Counted from the stretch's first letter, positions 51,048-59,142 are shown. The stretch: 64,000 bases of DNA from DATARH01 sp035534855 (GCA_035534855.1 DATLRD010000060.1:7245-71244); one strand, 5' to 3'. The notes: generated by a model from the sequence alone, not told the origin. Translations and numbers: made by a program.

Positions 51048-53342
51048 GTGGCCTCGCTGACCGCCGAGGACGCCGCGCTCCAGCCGGGTTCCGCGAAGCC
51101 GCAGCGCCAAGGCGCGACCGGCGATCGGTGGGATCTGATTCCCCGGCTCGAAAAGACGACGATCGGCACCCGTCTGCCGAGCGGTGCGGTAACCGTGCGC
51201 CGCTCCGAGCAGAGTGGCTGCCTGCTCTACGGGCCTTATCTGCACCTGCCGGTCGGCCGCTATCGCCTCGGCTTCCGCTGTCGTCCCGGGGCGGCGCGCC
51301 TGACCGCCCAGCCGGTGCTCGGCGTCGAGATCATCGTGTTGAGCCGGTTTCAGGTGACCTGGCGCGATTTCACCGCCGCCGAGCTGGAGCACGGTTCGGG
51401 CGGCGTGATGTTTGACGTACCGCCCGAGCTGAGCGTCGACGGCGGCAACGAAGGGCGTTTCGAATTTCGCTTTTTTCACCTCGGCAACAGCGATCTTTCG
51501 CTCGACGCGATCGCGGTCGAGCGGCTGCCCGATGAGGCGTCGCCGCCCGATCCGCGCGAATGGCGGCTGCTCGGCCGCCTGCGCAAGGGGTGGATCGGTC
51601 GCCGCTGCAGCGACGGCGGCATCACGGTCGGGGGGCTCTCGCCGGCCGGCTGTATCGCTTATGGCGGCTGGCCCTACCTGCGGCTCGGCCGCGGGCAATA
51701 CCGGCTGACCATCCGCGCGCACGCCGACACGGCGCGTTGGCCGGGCCAGCCGGTGCTCGGTGTCGAGATCATCGGGCGCAGCCGGTGGAACCGCGACGAC
51801 CCGATGGAGCTGCTGCTCGGCGCGCCGCAGACCGGCGGAAGCCGCGAGGCGTGGGGCGATTTTCTCGTCGAAGAGCTGGCCGCAGGTCCGGTAACCCTCG
51901 ATTTTACCGTCGCCACGCCGATGGCGCTGGAGGCCGGTGCCGACGCCCCGTTCGACATCCGCCTGCACCATTTCGGCAATTCCGCGCTGCACATCGAGGC
52001 GGTCGAGTTGCGCTGGCTTGGCGAGGATGGAGAAGCCGCGGCGCCGGCGCGCTGGCGCCTGCTCGGCCGGATGCGCAAGAGGGCGATCGGCCGTGTCGAG
52101 GGCGGCGGCGTGGCGGTCGCCGCCGACGAAGTCCCGGGGCGGCTGCTCTCTGGCATACGGCCGGCGCTACGGCTCGGCGAGGGGCACTACCGGTTGGAAA
52201 TTCTCGGCCAGAGCGCCGCCGCGGCCGCGCCCGACGTGCCGGTGTTGCGTGCCGAAGTGTTCGAGAGCGCGCCGCTGTCGCGCCTCGACACCCTCTTGCC
52301 CGGCCGCAGACGGCTGAAGGCGCGGCACGATTTTACCGCGGCGGATTTCGCGGGCGGGATGGCGGTCGCCGAATTTGACGCTTTACCGCCCGTTTCGGTC
52401 GAGACCGGCGACCGCACCTACGACCTCGCGCTGTCGCATCTCGGCGGCGCCGATCTGCGCCTCTCCGGTGTCGATCTGCGGCGGGACCCACCGGCCGGAA
52501 CGCGGCGGAGCGCCGGCTACCTTGCCGGCCGCAAAAAGCTCGTGCTGATCGGCAACTGCCAGTGCTCGGTGCTGTGCCAGGCGTTCAACCAGACCGATGT
52601 GCTGAGCAACAGCTACATCACGAAATACCATTTCGTTCAACTGATGCCGAACCTTTACGAATATGCACGCCGTGACATAGAGGATTGCGATGTCTTGCTG
52701 ATCCAAGACATCGATCTATGGAACCATTTCCCGGTGAGGGACGCGGTTCGGCCGAATACGCTAACGATCAAGTTTCCGCTGGTGCGCTTCGCCTCGCAGT
52801 GGCCGTTCGACGGGTGGAACGGTCCGGGCGACCGCGAGGCCTATGCGCGCGAGGCGCCCAATTTCACCTTCCCGTTTCTCGACGGCCTTCTGGCCCGGCT
52901 GCGTCGAGAGATCCCCGACAAGGAGGCGCGGTTCCAGGCCTATCGCCAACTCGACCAGGCCGGAATCGTCAATTACCGCCGCATCCACACGCTGGAAGAG
53001 CGGCGCCTGCTGAAGATGGACGAGATTTACGATTGCCGGATCGGTGAATTCATCCTCGAAAACTTCCGAACGCGGCAGGTATTTCACACGACGGTGCGAC
53101 CCAACTGGCAGGGCTTCAACCTGCTGATCCGAATGATCCTCAAGGCGATCGGTGCGCCGCCCGCCGAGCCGCTGACGCAGAGCGCCGATGCGCTGCTGCG
53201 CCTGCCGCAGGTTCCGGTCCATCCCAAGGTCGCGGCCGATCTCGGCATCAAATGGGCCGATGAGAGGACGCGGTACCAAGCCTTCGGCCGGGAAGTGACC
53301 TGGGAAGAATACATCCGCCGCTATATCGAGCATTACGGATGA
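51048..53342 (+). CDS. Three-module beta-sandwich/WcbI-domain fusion
   Basis: The 764-residue protein has three similar modules starting near residues 30, 174 and 335. Each opens with L-x-x-R-x-x-K-x-x-IG, followed by a GP- or GI-type segment ending LRLG-x-G-x-YRL and closing with HLG- or HFG-type FHLGNSDL. They look like carbohydrate-binding beta-sandwiches. The C-terminal part (about 496-740) matches WcbI: KKLVLIGNCQCSVLCQAF, FVQLMPNLYEY, VLLIQDIDLWNHF. WcbI of Burkholderia capsule synthesis binds CoA and is a suspected acetyltransferase. No signal peptide. The GTG at 51048 is the only clear start. The next gene overlaps by ATGA. Confidence 0.75.
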   Translation: MASLTAEDAALQPGSAKPQRQGATGDRWDLIPRLEKTTIGTRLPSGAVTVRRSEQSGCLLYGPYLHLPVGRYRLGFRCRPGAARLTAQPVLGVEIIVLSRFQVTWRDFTAAELEHGSGGVMFDVPPELSVDGGNEGRFEFRFFHLGNSDLSLDAIAVERLPDEASPPDPREWRLLGRLRKGWIGRRCSDGGITVGGLSPAGCIAYGGWPYLRLGRGQYRLTIRAHADTARWPGQPVLGVEIIGRSRWNRDDPMELLLGAPQTGGSREAWGDFLVEELAAGPVTLDFTVATPMALEAGADAPFDIRLHHFGNSALHIEAVELRWLGEDGEAAAPARWRLLGRMRKRAIGRVEGGGVAVAADEVPGRLLSGIRPALRLGEGHYRLEILGQSAAAAAPDVPVLRAEVFESAPLSRLDTLLPGRRRLKARHDFTAADFAGGMAVAEFDALPPVSVETGDRTYDLALSHLGGADLRLSGVDLRRDPPAGTRRSAGYLAGRKKLVLIGNCQCSVLCQAFNQTDVLSNSYITKYHFVQLMPNLYEYARRDIEDCDVLLIQDIDLWNHFPVRDAVRPNTLTIKFPLVRFASQWPFDGWNGPGDREAYAREAPNFTFPFLDGLLARLRREIPDKEARFQAYRQLDQAGIVNYRRIHTLEERRLLKMDEIYDCRIGEFILENFRTRQVFHTTVRPNWQGFNLLIRMILKAIGAPPAEPLTQSADALLRLPQVPVHPKVAADLGIKWADERTRYQAFGREVTWEEYIRRYIEHYG

Positions 53343-54175
53343 CGGCGATGAGCCTGTGCGAGCGCATCGGCGTCGATGTCGGGCGCAAGCTGGTGCTCGA
53401 AGACGCCGTCGAGTGGGCGGCCGAGCACCGGGTCCACTATATCGATGTCGAGCTCGACAGAGAGGACAACGCGCTGCACCGGATAAACGGGGTGCGCGGG
53501 GCCCGGGTGCGGGGACTGTGCGAGCGTCACGGCGTTCGGCTTGGGCTGCACACCGCCTCGTCGGTCAACGTCGCCGAGACCGCCCCTTATGTCGCCGATG
53601 CGGTCGAGGCCTATCTGACCGCCTATGTCGACGCCTCGATCCGGCTCGGTGCGCGGTGGATCGTCATGCATGCCGGGTTTCATTTCGGTTCCGACAGGGC
53701 CGAGCGGATGCGGGCGGGGCGCGAGCGGCTCCGGCGGATCGTCGCATACGCCGAAAACAAGGGCGCGAGGATCCTCCTGGAAAACCTCAACAAGGAGCCG
53801 GAGGAGGCCGAAATCCATTACCTCGCCCACACGGTCGAGGAGTGGCGGTATTATTTCGACGCGATCGCCTCGCCGGCGCTCAGATTGTCGTTTACCGCAA
53901 ACCACGCGCATCTCGTGCCCGAAGGCGTCGCCGGGTTCGTCACCGCGGTCGACATGCGCCGGGCAGCCGAAGTGCGGCTCGCCGACTGCTTTCGCAACGG
54001 GCACGAGGTCCACCTGCCGCCGGGCAAGGGCGATCTCGATTTTGCCGATCTGTTCCGCCGGGTCGAGGCGGCGGGCTTCACCGGGCATTACATGACCGCG
54101 TTCGGCTCGCTCGACGACATGCTGGCCGGCCGCGAGACGCTGGTGCGCCTCGCGGCGGCGGCCGGCATCGCCTGA
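53339..54175 (+). CDS. TIM-barrel sugar isomerase/epimerase-like protein
   Basis: The 278-residue protein resembles the AP-endonuclease-2/xylose-isomerase-like TIM barrels. Seen are GLHTASSVNVAETAPYVADAVEAYL, GARWIVMHAGFHFG, ARILLENLNKEPEEAEIHYL (a metal-binding Glu at LLENLN), LSFTANHAHLVPEG and HLPPGKGDLDFADLFRRVEAAGFTGHY. The His and Glu residues would bind a divalent metal. Sugar-acting chemistry is inferred. It overlaps the WcbI fusion stop (ATGA), so the two act together. Confidence 0.75.
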   Translation: MTAMSLCERIGVDVGRKLVLEDAVEWAAEHRVHYIDVELDREDNALHRINGVRGARVRGLCERHGVRLGLHTASSVNVAETAPYVADAVEAYLTAYVDASIRLGARWIVMHAGFHFGSDRAERMRAGRERLRRIVAYAENKGARILLENLNKEPEEAEIHYLAHTVEEWRYYFDAIASPALRLSFTANHAHLVPEGVAGFVTAVDMRRAAEVRLADCFRNGHEVHLPPGKGDLDFADLFRRVEAAGFTGHYMTAFGSLDDMLAGRETLVRLAAAAGIA

Positions 54176-54206
54176 TTACCCCGCGCCGCGGTTTCGGTGC
54201 GACCCG

Positions 54207-55253
54207 CTAAGAATTCGGGCCGCGCTCCATCGACACCGGCTGCCAGCGCCGCAGCCCGCCTTTCGCCAGCACGCTCGGGTTGACGCACGACATCGGCCAT
54301 CTGCCGGTCAGCGCCAGCGACAGTTCGAGGCCGACGCGACGCCGGCGGGACGGGTCGAAGCGGCTGGTCGCCGAGGCGACGTGCGCGGTCAGAATGACAT
54401 TGTCCATCTTCAACAGCGGGTTGTTGCCGCCCGGTGGTTCCTGCTCGAGCACATCGAGCCCGGCGGCGGCGATCATCTTTTCATCGAGCGCCTTGATCAG
54501 CGCCGGCTCGTCGGTGGTCGGCCCGCGGCCGGTGCTGATGTAGATCGCGCTCGGCTTCATCTGGCGGAAATGCTCTTCGTGGATCATCCGCTGTGCGCTG
54601 GCGGTCGCCGGCGAGTGCATCGAAATGATGTCGGAGCGGGCCAGCAGCTCGGGCAGGCTGACCGGCTCGACCCCGCGCTCGGTCATCACCATTTCCTCGA
54701 TGAACGGGTCGTAGGCGCAGATGTGCAGGCCGAACGGCTTGGCGCGCTCGGCAACGGCGCGCGCGACATGGCCGAACGCGATGAGCCCAAGCGTCAGGCC
54801 GCGCAGCCGCGGAATCTTGAGCAGCGCCGGCCGGCCCTCGGCCCAGCGCCCTTCGCGCACCATGCGGTCCTGCTCGACGAGCCGGCCGTGCGTCGCCAGG
54901 ATCAGGCGCATCGCGTGGTCGGCGACCTCTTCGATGAAGGTATCGGGACAGTTGGTGACCGGAATGCCCCTTTCGGTCGCGGCGTCGACATCGACCGAGT
55001 CGACGCCGACCGAGCCCAGCGAGATGATCGTGCAACGCTGCAACCCGTTGATCATTTTGGCCGTGATGCGCCGGCCCTTGGCATAGAGCGCGTCGGCATC
55101 CTTAGCCGCGGCGACGAATTCATCCTCGCTGCCGGCCGGGATCTCGTAGATCTCGGCATCGATCGGGGTCAGCGCCTCCATTTCGTAGTCATAGCCGCCG
55201 CCCGCGACGGTGAAGCTCGCGCCGGCCGGCGTCGCGATCCTGTATTTGGCCAA
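54207..55253 (-). CDS. D-isomer-specific 2-hydroxyacid dehydrogenase, CtBP-like
   Basis: The 348-residue protein has the NAD-binding fold of phosphoglycerate/glyoxylate dehydrogenases. LGLIAFGHVARAVAERAKPFG replaces the standard GxGxxG with Gly-x-Ala-x-Phe-Gly-x-x-Ala, as in some CtBP members. STGRGPTTDEPALIKAL contributes the Arg, and the catalytic His is in NVILTAHVASATS. The TTG at 55253 is chosen over GTG 55271 because GGGAGG lies just before it. Substrate unknown. Confidence 0.82.
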   Translation of the reverse strand: MAKYRIATPAGASFTVAGGGYDYEMEALTPIDAEIYEIPAGSEDEFVAAAKDADALYAKGRRITAKMINGLQRCTIISLGSVGVDSVDVDAATERGIPVTNCPDTFIEEVADHAMRLILATHGRLVEQDRMVREGRWAEGRPALLKIPRLRGLTLGLIAFGHVARAVAERAKPFGLHICAYDPFIEEMVMTERGVEPVSLPELLARSDIISMHSPATASAQRMIHEEHFRQMKPSAIYISTGRGPTTDEPALIKALDEKMIAAAGLDVLEQEPPGGNNPLLKMDNVILTAHVASATSRFDPSRRRRVGLELSLALTGRWPMSCVNPSVLAKGGLRRWQPVSMERGPNS

Positions 55254-55698
55254 GTCTTCCTCCCGGTTCACGAAATCCGCCCGGATCAGAGCCGCCGCGG
55301 GCTGGGCTTGTCAATCGCCGCGGCATTCCCGACCCCGCGATCGGCCGGCGTCGCGATTCGCCGAGATGGCGAAAGGCCGGGTTTCCGGCCGGCCGACGTC
55401 AAGCATTAAGAATCCCACAAATAGAGGGTCTTAAACATGTCGGCCCACAATAGGTTGATGTGATCGCCAGATCCGACGCATCATCTCGTTGCCGTCGACC
55501 CGGCAGCGAGGCGAGGGGGCCGATGGGGGCTTTGGGGGAAGCCGCCATCAGTTTTGGAGCTTTTGGGGGAAAGCCCATTCACTCCCGCCTCGCGCCCGGC
55601 GGCTTATCGCTCACTTGGTGGGACCGTGTCGGCCCGCTTATCCACCTGACGCCCAAGCACGCCAGATCGCCCAAGCACGCCAGATATTGAAGTGCGCT
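55254..55698. other. Intergenic region, no gene recognised
   Basis: These 445 bases lie between two minus-strand genes. Part of it (55495-55690) is open in one frame but has no recognisable protein pattern or ribosome-binding site. It contains an exact tandem 18-base duplication at 55650-55685. Base composition becomes less GC-rich here and stays so through the LLM oxidoreductase gene. Confidence 0.45.
55650..55685 (+). repeat. Exact 18-bp tandem duplication
   Basis: CGCCCAAGCACGCCAGAT occurs twice in direct succession (55650-55667, 55668-55685), 14 bases past the 3' end of the LLM oxidoreductase gene. Slippage is the simplest origin. Confidence 0.8.
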
Positions 55699-56637
55699 CT
55701 ACTTGTTGGCGAGGCGGGCGACGACAGGAGCGAAAGCATCCAGGTAAGGCTCATGAATAACGTAACAGGAGATGCTCCAACGCTGTCGGCACGCTCGCAG
55801 GGTTTCGACCATCTGTTCGACGGTTCCGATCAACATGTAGGGGCTGTCGAGGATTTCGTCAGCACTTAGCTGTGTCCAACGGCTTGACAATTCCTCGGCC
55901 GCCTTGCGGCGATTGTCCGTTACGACAACCTGCTGGACGAGTGCGCTCAACTCCAGCCGCGCGTTTCGTTCGCCACCTGCGGCTTCGCGTACGAGCCGAA
56001 CCCGTGCATCCACACTTGACGCTCGCCACCCGGACAGGTCCGGCGGGACGGCGCCACCCTGTCGGAAGGTCAAGCCTGAGAGCCCCACGATGTCGGCTTC
56101 ACGCGCGGCGAGGGTGAGAAGACGCGGGCCATTGCCACCGATGAGGATGGGTGGATGGGGTTTTTGGACGGGAAGGGGAAAGATGGTGTGGCCGATGAGT
56201 CGATAGTGCCGGCCCGCGAAAGTTACCTGTTCCCCTCTCATCAGGCCCTTGATGATCGTGACCGCCTCGGCCAGCCGTTCGACCCGGATGGCTCCCGCAT
56301 CAAAGGCCAATCCCACTTCGTCATATTCTGACTGGATGCTCCCAGCACCCAACCCGAGTTGAAATCGCCCGTCAGTCAGGAGATCGACTGTAGCGGCCTC
56401 ACGCGCAACCAGCACCGGATGGCGGAGATCGTTGTTGAGAACGTGCGTGCCGACCTTGAGGGTCTTTGTCGCCTCTGCGGCGCTGATGAGGGCCGGCAGA
56501 GGGGCAACCAGATCGGTGAGGTGATCGGGGACATTGAAAATGTCGTAGCCGAGTGCCTCGACCTTGCGAGCCTTTTCACGCCACTCGGCCCGCGATTGTG
56601 CATGTCGGATGTTTACCCCGAAGCGAAATGGCTTCAT
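55699..56637 (-). CDS. LLM-class F420/FMN-dependent oxidoreductase
   Basis: The 312-residue protein is a luciferase-like monooxygenase-fold enzyme: FGVNIRHAQSRAEWREKARKVEALGYDIFNVPDHL, LKVGTHVLNNDLRHPVLVAREAATVDLLTDGRFQLGLGAG and ILIGGNGPRLLTLAAREADIVGL. These enzymes use F420 or FMN; the cofactor is not decidable here. Codon choice is less GC-biased than in neighbouring genes, which suggests transfer. Divergent from the amidohydrolase. Confidence 0.8.
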   Translation of the reverse strand: MKPFRFGVNIRHAQSRAEWREKARKVEALGYDIFNVPDHLTDLVAPLPALISAAEATKTLKVGTHVLNNDLRHPVLVAREAATVDLLTDGRFQLGLGAGSIQSEYDEVGLAFDAGAIRVERLAEAVTIIKGLMRGEQVTFAGRHYRLIGHTIFPLPVQKPHPPILIGGNGPRLLTLAAREADIVGLSGLTFRQGGAVPPDLSGWRASSVDARVRLVREAAGGERNARLELSALVQQVVVTDNRRKAAEELSSRWTQLSADEILDSPYMLIGTVEQMVETLRACRQRWSISCYVIHEPYLDAFAPVVARLANK

Positions 56638-56694
56638 TTTCAAACCCGCTCCCACTTCCCCTTCGATAGCGGTGTCCTTGGGTGTCAATCGGAT

Positions 56695-56711
56695 AAGTCT
56701 ACTGTAGACTT
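56695..56711 (+). promoter_or_regulatory. Perfect 17-bp palindrome, likely operator
   Basis: AAGTCTACTGTAGACTT is an exact palindrome (8-1-8) in the 97-base gap between the divergent LLM oxidoreductase and amidohydrolase genes. Its GT...AC core resembles GntR-type operators. No regulator gene is adjacent. Confidence 0.55.
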
Positions 56712-56734
56712 GACCCGCGACAAAGAAACCGGCG

Positions 56735-57886
56735 ATGGCGGTGGGCGAGTTTGATCTGATCCTCAAGGGCGGGCGCGTCCTCGACCCGGCAAGCGGGCGC
56801 GACGAGGTTGTCGATATCGCCTTCGCCGCCGGCAAAGTCGCGGCGATCGGGCCGGAACTGGCTGCCGCCTCGGCTGAGACCGTCGACGCGACCGGCCATT
56901 TGGTGGTGCCAGGGCTGGTCGATCTACACACCCATGTCTATTGGGGCGGCACCTCGCTCGGGGTCGATGCCGCCGAGGTCGCCCGCGTCAGCGGCACCAC
57001 CACTTTTGTCGATGCCGGCAGCGCCGGCCCCGGCAATTTCCATGGCTTTCGCCGGCATGTGATCGAGCCCTCGCCGGTGCGCATCGTGCCGTTTCTCAAC
57101 GTGTCGTTTCCCGGCATCTTCGCGTTTGCCGCCACGGTCATGGTCGGCGAATGCGCCGATTTGCGGCTGATCGAGCCGCGCGAATGCGTCCGCGTCATCA
57201 ATGCCCATCGCGACCTGATCGCCGGCGTCAAGGTGCGGGTAGGGCGCGGCGCCGGCGGCGCATCGGGCTTTGCGCCGCTCGACATGGCGATCGAGGTGGC
57301 CGAGGAAACCGGGCTGCCAGTGATGGCGCATCTCGACAACCCGCCGCCCTCGCGCCTCGAAGTCGTCTCGCGGCTGCGGAGGGGCGACATCCTTACCCAC
57401 TGCTTTCGCCCGTTTCCCAATGCGCCGGTGCGCGGCGACGGGCGGATCCGCGACGAAGTGATCGAGGCGCGCGACCGCGGCGTGATCTTCGACATCGGGC
57501 ACGGCGGCGGATCGTTCGGCTTCCGTACCGCCGAGGCGATGTTGGCCGCTGGATTTTCACCAGACGTCATCTCCAGCGACGTACACGCGCTCAGCATCAA
57601 CGGGCCGGCGTTCAACCAGCTGGTGACGATGTCGAAGCTGCTGTCGCTCGGGATGGAACTGGGGGCGGTGATCCGCGCCGCCACGGCGGCGCCTGCGGCC
57701 GCGATCAGCCGCAGCGATCTCGGGCGCCTCGCAGTCGGCGGTGTCGGCGACGCGACAATCCTCGAAATGTCGCGTGGCGAATTCGAATACCGCGATGTGC
57801 TCGGCGAAACCCGAAGCGGGCGCTGGCGGCTGTCGCCGCAGGGGATGGTGATCGGCGGGGGGTGGTGGCACCCGCTGCCGAGGTGA
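56735..57886 (+). CDS. Amidohydrolase/deacetylase family metallohydrolase
   Basis: The 383-residue protein has a dihydroorotase-like TIM barrel: GLVDLHTHVYWGG (HxH), AGVKVRVGRG (position of the carboxylated lysine), VMAHLDNPP, ILTHCFRP and VISSDVHAL (metal His and the Asp). It probably cleaves an amide or cyclic amide bond; the substrate is not readable. It may be co-regulated with the LLM gene through the palindrome. Confidence 0.83.
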   Translation: MAVGEFDLILKGGRVLDPASGRDEVVDIAFAAGKVAAIGPELAAASAETVDATGHLVVPGLVDLHTHVYWGGTSLGVDAAEVARVSGTTTFVDAGSAGPGNFHGFRRHVIEPSPVRIVPFLNVSFPGIFAFAATVMVGECADLRLIEPRECVRVINAHRDLIAGVKVRVGRGAGGASGFAPLDMAIEVAEETGLPVMAHLDNPPPSRLEVVSRLRRGDILTHCFRPFPNAPVRGDGRIRDEVIEARDRGVIFDIGHGGGSFGFRTAEAMLAAGFSPDVISSDVHALSINGPAFNQLVTMSKLLSLGMELGAVIRAATAAPAAAISRSDLGRLAVGGVGDATILEMSRGEFEYRDVLGETRSGRWRLSPQGMVIGGGWWHPLPR

Positions 57887-57895
57887 GGAGAGGAA

Positions 57896-58198
57896 TTACC
57901 GGCCGCTGCGCGTCGCGTCGGTATCGCGATAGATCTGCAGGCGAGTGACGCGGAGCCCCGGCACGCCGTGCGCATCGATGGCGCGCTGCCAGGCGAGAAA
58001 CTCCTCGACCGAAAGGTGATAGCGCCGGCAGGCTTCCTGCAGGCTCAGCGACCCATTGCGCACCGCGGCGACCACGATCGCCTTGCGGCGCACCACCCAG
58101 CGCTTGGTATCGCTGGGCGGAAGGTCGAGAATACCGGCGCCGACCGCCGCGGCGCTGCCCGTCATAGTGGTGTCGATAGCGTCCATTTCCTCAAACAA
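57896..58198 (-). CDS. sciP: CtrA inhibitor SciP (DUF1153)
   Basis: The 100-residue protein has LDLPPSDTKRWVVRRKAIVVAAV, GSLSLQEACRRYHLSVEEFLAWQRAIDAHG and LRVTRLQIYR, nearly the whole SciP core. In Caulobacter, SciP binds the cell-cycle regulator CtrA and blocks transcription from CtrA-activated promoters in G1. Basic residues in the helix-turn-helix fit DNA contact. A start at ATG 58186 is also possible. Convergent with the amidohydrolase; upstream lies an AT-rich region with CtrA-like sites. Confidence 0.93.
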   Translation of the reverse strand: MFEEMDAIDTTMTGSAAAVGAGILDLPPSDTKRWVVRRKAIVVAAVRNGSLSLQEACRRYHLSVEEFLAWQRAIDAHGVPGLRVTRLQIYRDTDATRSGR

Positions 58199-58236
58199 GT
58201 GTCCGTTGCTGTTGGGCGGAAAGTATCTGTGGGCAC

Positions 58237-58251
58237 TTAATGAAGTGCTAA
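58237..58251. promoter_or_regulatory. CtrA-box-like site upstream of sciP
   Basis: TTAA-TGAAGTG-CTAA, one mismatch to TTAA-N7-TTAA, about 40 bases upstream of the sciP start. In Caulobacter sciP is itself activated by CtrA. Confidence 0.4.
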
Positions 58252-58315
58252 ATTGAAAACTGGCTTCGTCTAGGAAGCATTATGATCTGCACTAAAATAT
58301 CTATAAAAATTGGAC

Positions 58316-58330
58316 ATAAATATTAGTTAA
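58316..58330. promoter_or_regulatory. Second CtrA-box-like site upstream of sciP
   Basis: ATAA-ATATTAG-TTAA, one mismatch to the CtrA consensus. In AT-rich DNA such matches are not rare, so it counts only in combination with the other site. Confidence 0.3.
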
Positions 58331-58601
58331 TTTTCTTTGCCTTTGAGACGTAGTAGAGGGCACGATTCAACCGTACGATCGGATAACAAGTCGTTTACCG
58401 ACGTCTCAGGTAGCGGCGCAGCAAGGCTTTACCTGTTGGAAGGAGATGATAAACATCATCCGGCGCGGCGGTTCCACCGGTCCGCGTGCCGGCCTTAAAG
58501 CTCTGCTGAATCAAACTTGTGGCATGTGATTCTCGCAGTTGAACCGGGAATGCCCGATTCATATACTCCGCGCCCGTCATGAAGGGGTCGCGGGGAGCCT
58601 G

Positions 58602-59018
58602 ATGCGCGTGTCGCTGCCGCCGGATTACCGTCCCTCCGACGACGAAGAATTTATGAACCCCCTGCAGGTGGAGTATTTTCGCCAAAAGCTGTTGGGCTGG
58701 CGTGCAGAATTGCTCGCTGACTCTTCTGGTACATTGCGGCATCTCAAAGAAGAAAGCCTGGTAAAGCCGGATTTGACGGATCGCGCCTCGCTCGAAACCG
58801 ATCGCGCGATTGAGCTGCGCACCCGGGATCGTGAGCGCAAGCTGATTTCCAAGATCGACGCAGCGCTGCTCCGCATCGATATCGGCACCTATGGCTATTG
58901 CGAGGAGACCGACGAGCCGATCGGCATCCGCCGGCTGGAGGCGCGGCCGATCGCGACGCTGTCGATCGAGGCGCAGGAGCGGCATGAGCGCATGGAGCGC
59001 ACGCACCGCGACGAATAG
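58602..59018 (+). CDS. dksA: DksA/TraR-family transcription factor
   Basis: The 138-residue protein begins MRVSLPPDYRPSDDEEFMNPLQVEYFRQKLLGW, typical of alphaproteobacterial DksA, and ends with TYGYCEETDEPIGIRRLEARPIATLSIEAQERHER. DksA binds RNA polymerase in the secondary channel with ppGpp. The zinc-finger region has one cysteine where E. coli has four, as in other alphaproteobacteria. ATG 58602 has GGGGAG five bases upstream. Confidence 0.93.
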   Translation: MRVSLPPDYRPSDDEEFMNPLQVEYFRQKLLGWRAELLADSSGTLRHLKEESLVKPDLTDRASLETDRAIELRTRDRERKLISKIDAALLRIDIGTYGYCEETDEPIGIRRLEARPIATLSIEAQERHERMERTHRDE

Positions 59019-59084
59019 CGCTCGATTGGCGAATCGCCGACGCTCCGGGCGCAGGGACCGGCCCGCGAGATCCCGCCCGCTCTC

Positions 59085-59100
59085 TTAACGGGGCCTTAAC
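59085..59100 (+). promoter_or_regulatory. Perfect CtrA-binding box upstream of cckA
   Basis: TTAACGGGGCCTTAAC matches TTAA-N7-TTAAC exactly, in GC-rich DNA where this is unlikely by chance. It is 153 bases upstream of the cckA start and 67 bases after the dksA stop. It implies CtrA control of its own upstream kinase. Confidence 0.75.
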
Positions 59101-59121
59101 GCCGCCGCCGCGACACTCGCC

Positions 59122-59142
59122 GCGAGCGACGGAAACGCTCGC
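59122..59142 (+). terminator. Possible terminator after dksA
   Basis: GCGAGCG and CGCTCGC form a perfect 7-bp stem with a seven-base loop, followed by TTTCT. The U-tract is short, and the hairpin lies between the CtrA box and cckA, so it could also be part of the cckA leader. Confidence 0.3.

Larger units (their letters stand above)
58199..58601. other. AT-rich regulatory region between sciP and dksA
   Basis: This 403-base gap is markedly AT-rich at 58230-58345. It has two near-matches to the CtrA box TTAA-N7-TTAA: 58237-58251 (TTAA-N7-CTAA) and 58316-58330 (ATAA-N7-TTAA), each with one mismatch. A short inverted repeat GCACTT/AAGTGC overlaps the first. No tRNA or gene was found. Confidence 0.5.

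Noticed and set aside
55460..55690. 76-codon open frame in the 445-base gap
   Set aside because: No ribosome-binding site and no protein pattern; it ends in the tandem duplication.
58346..58601. tRNA or small RNA in the sciP-dksA gap
   Set aside because: A GATGAT/ATCATC hairpin near 58447 exists but no cloverleaf, T-loop signature or terminator could be built.
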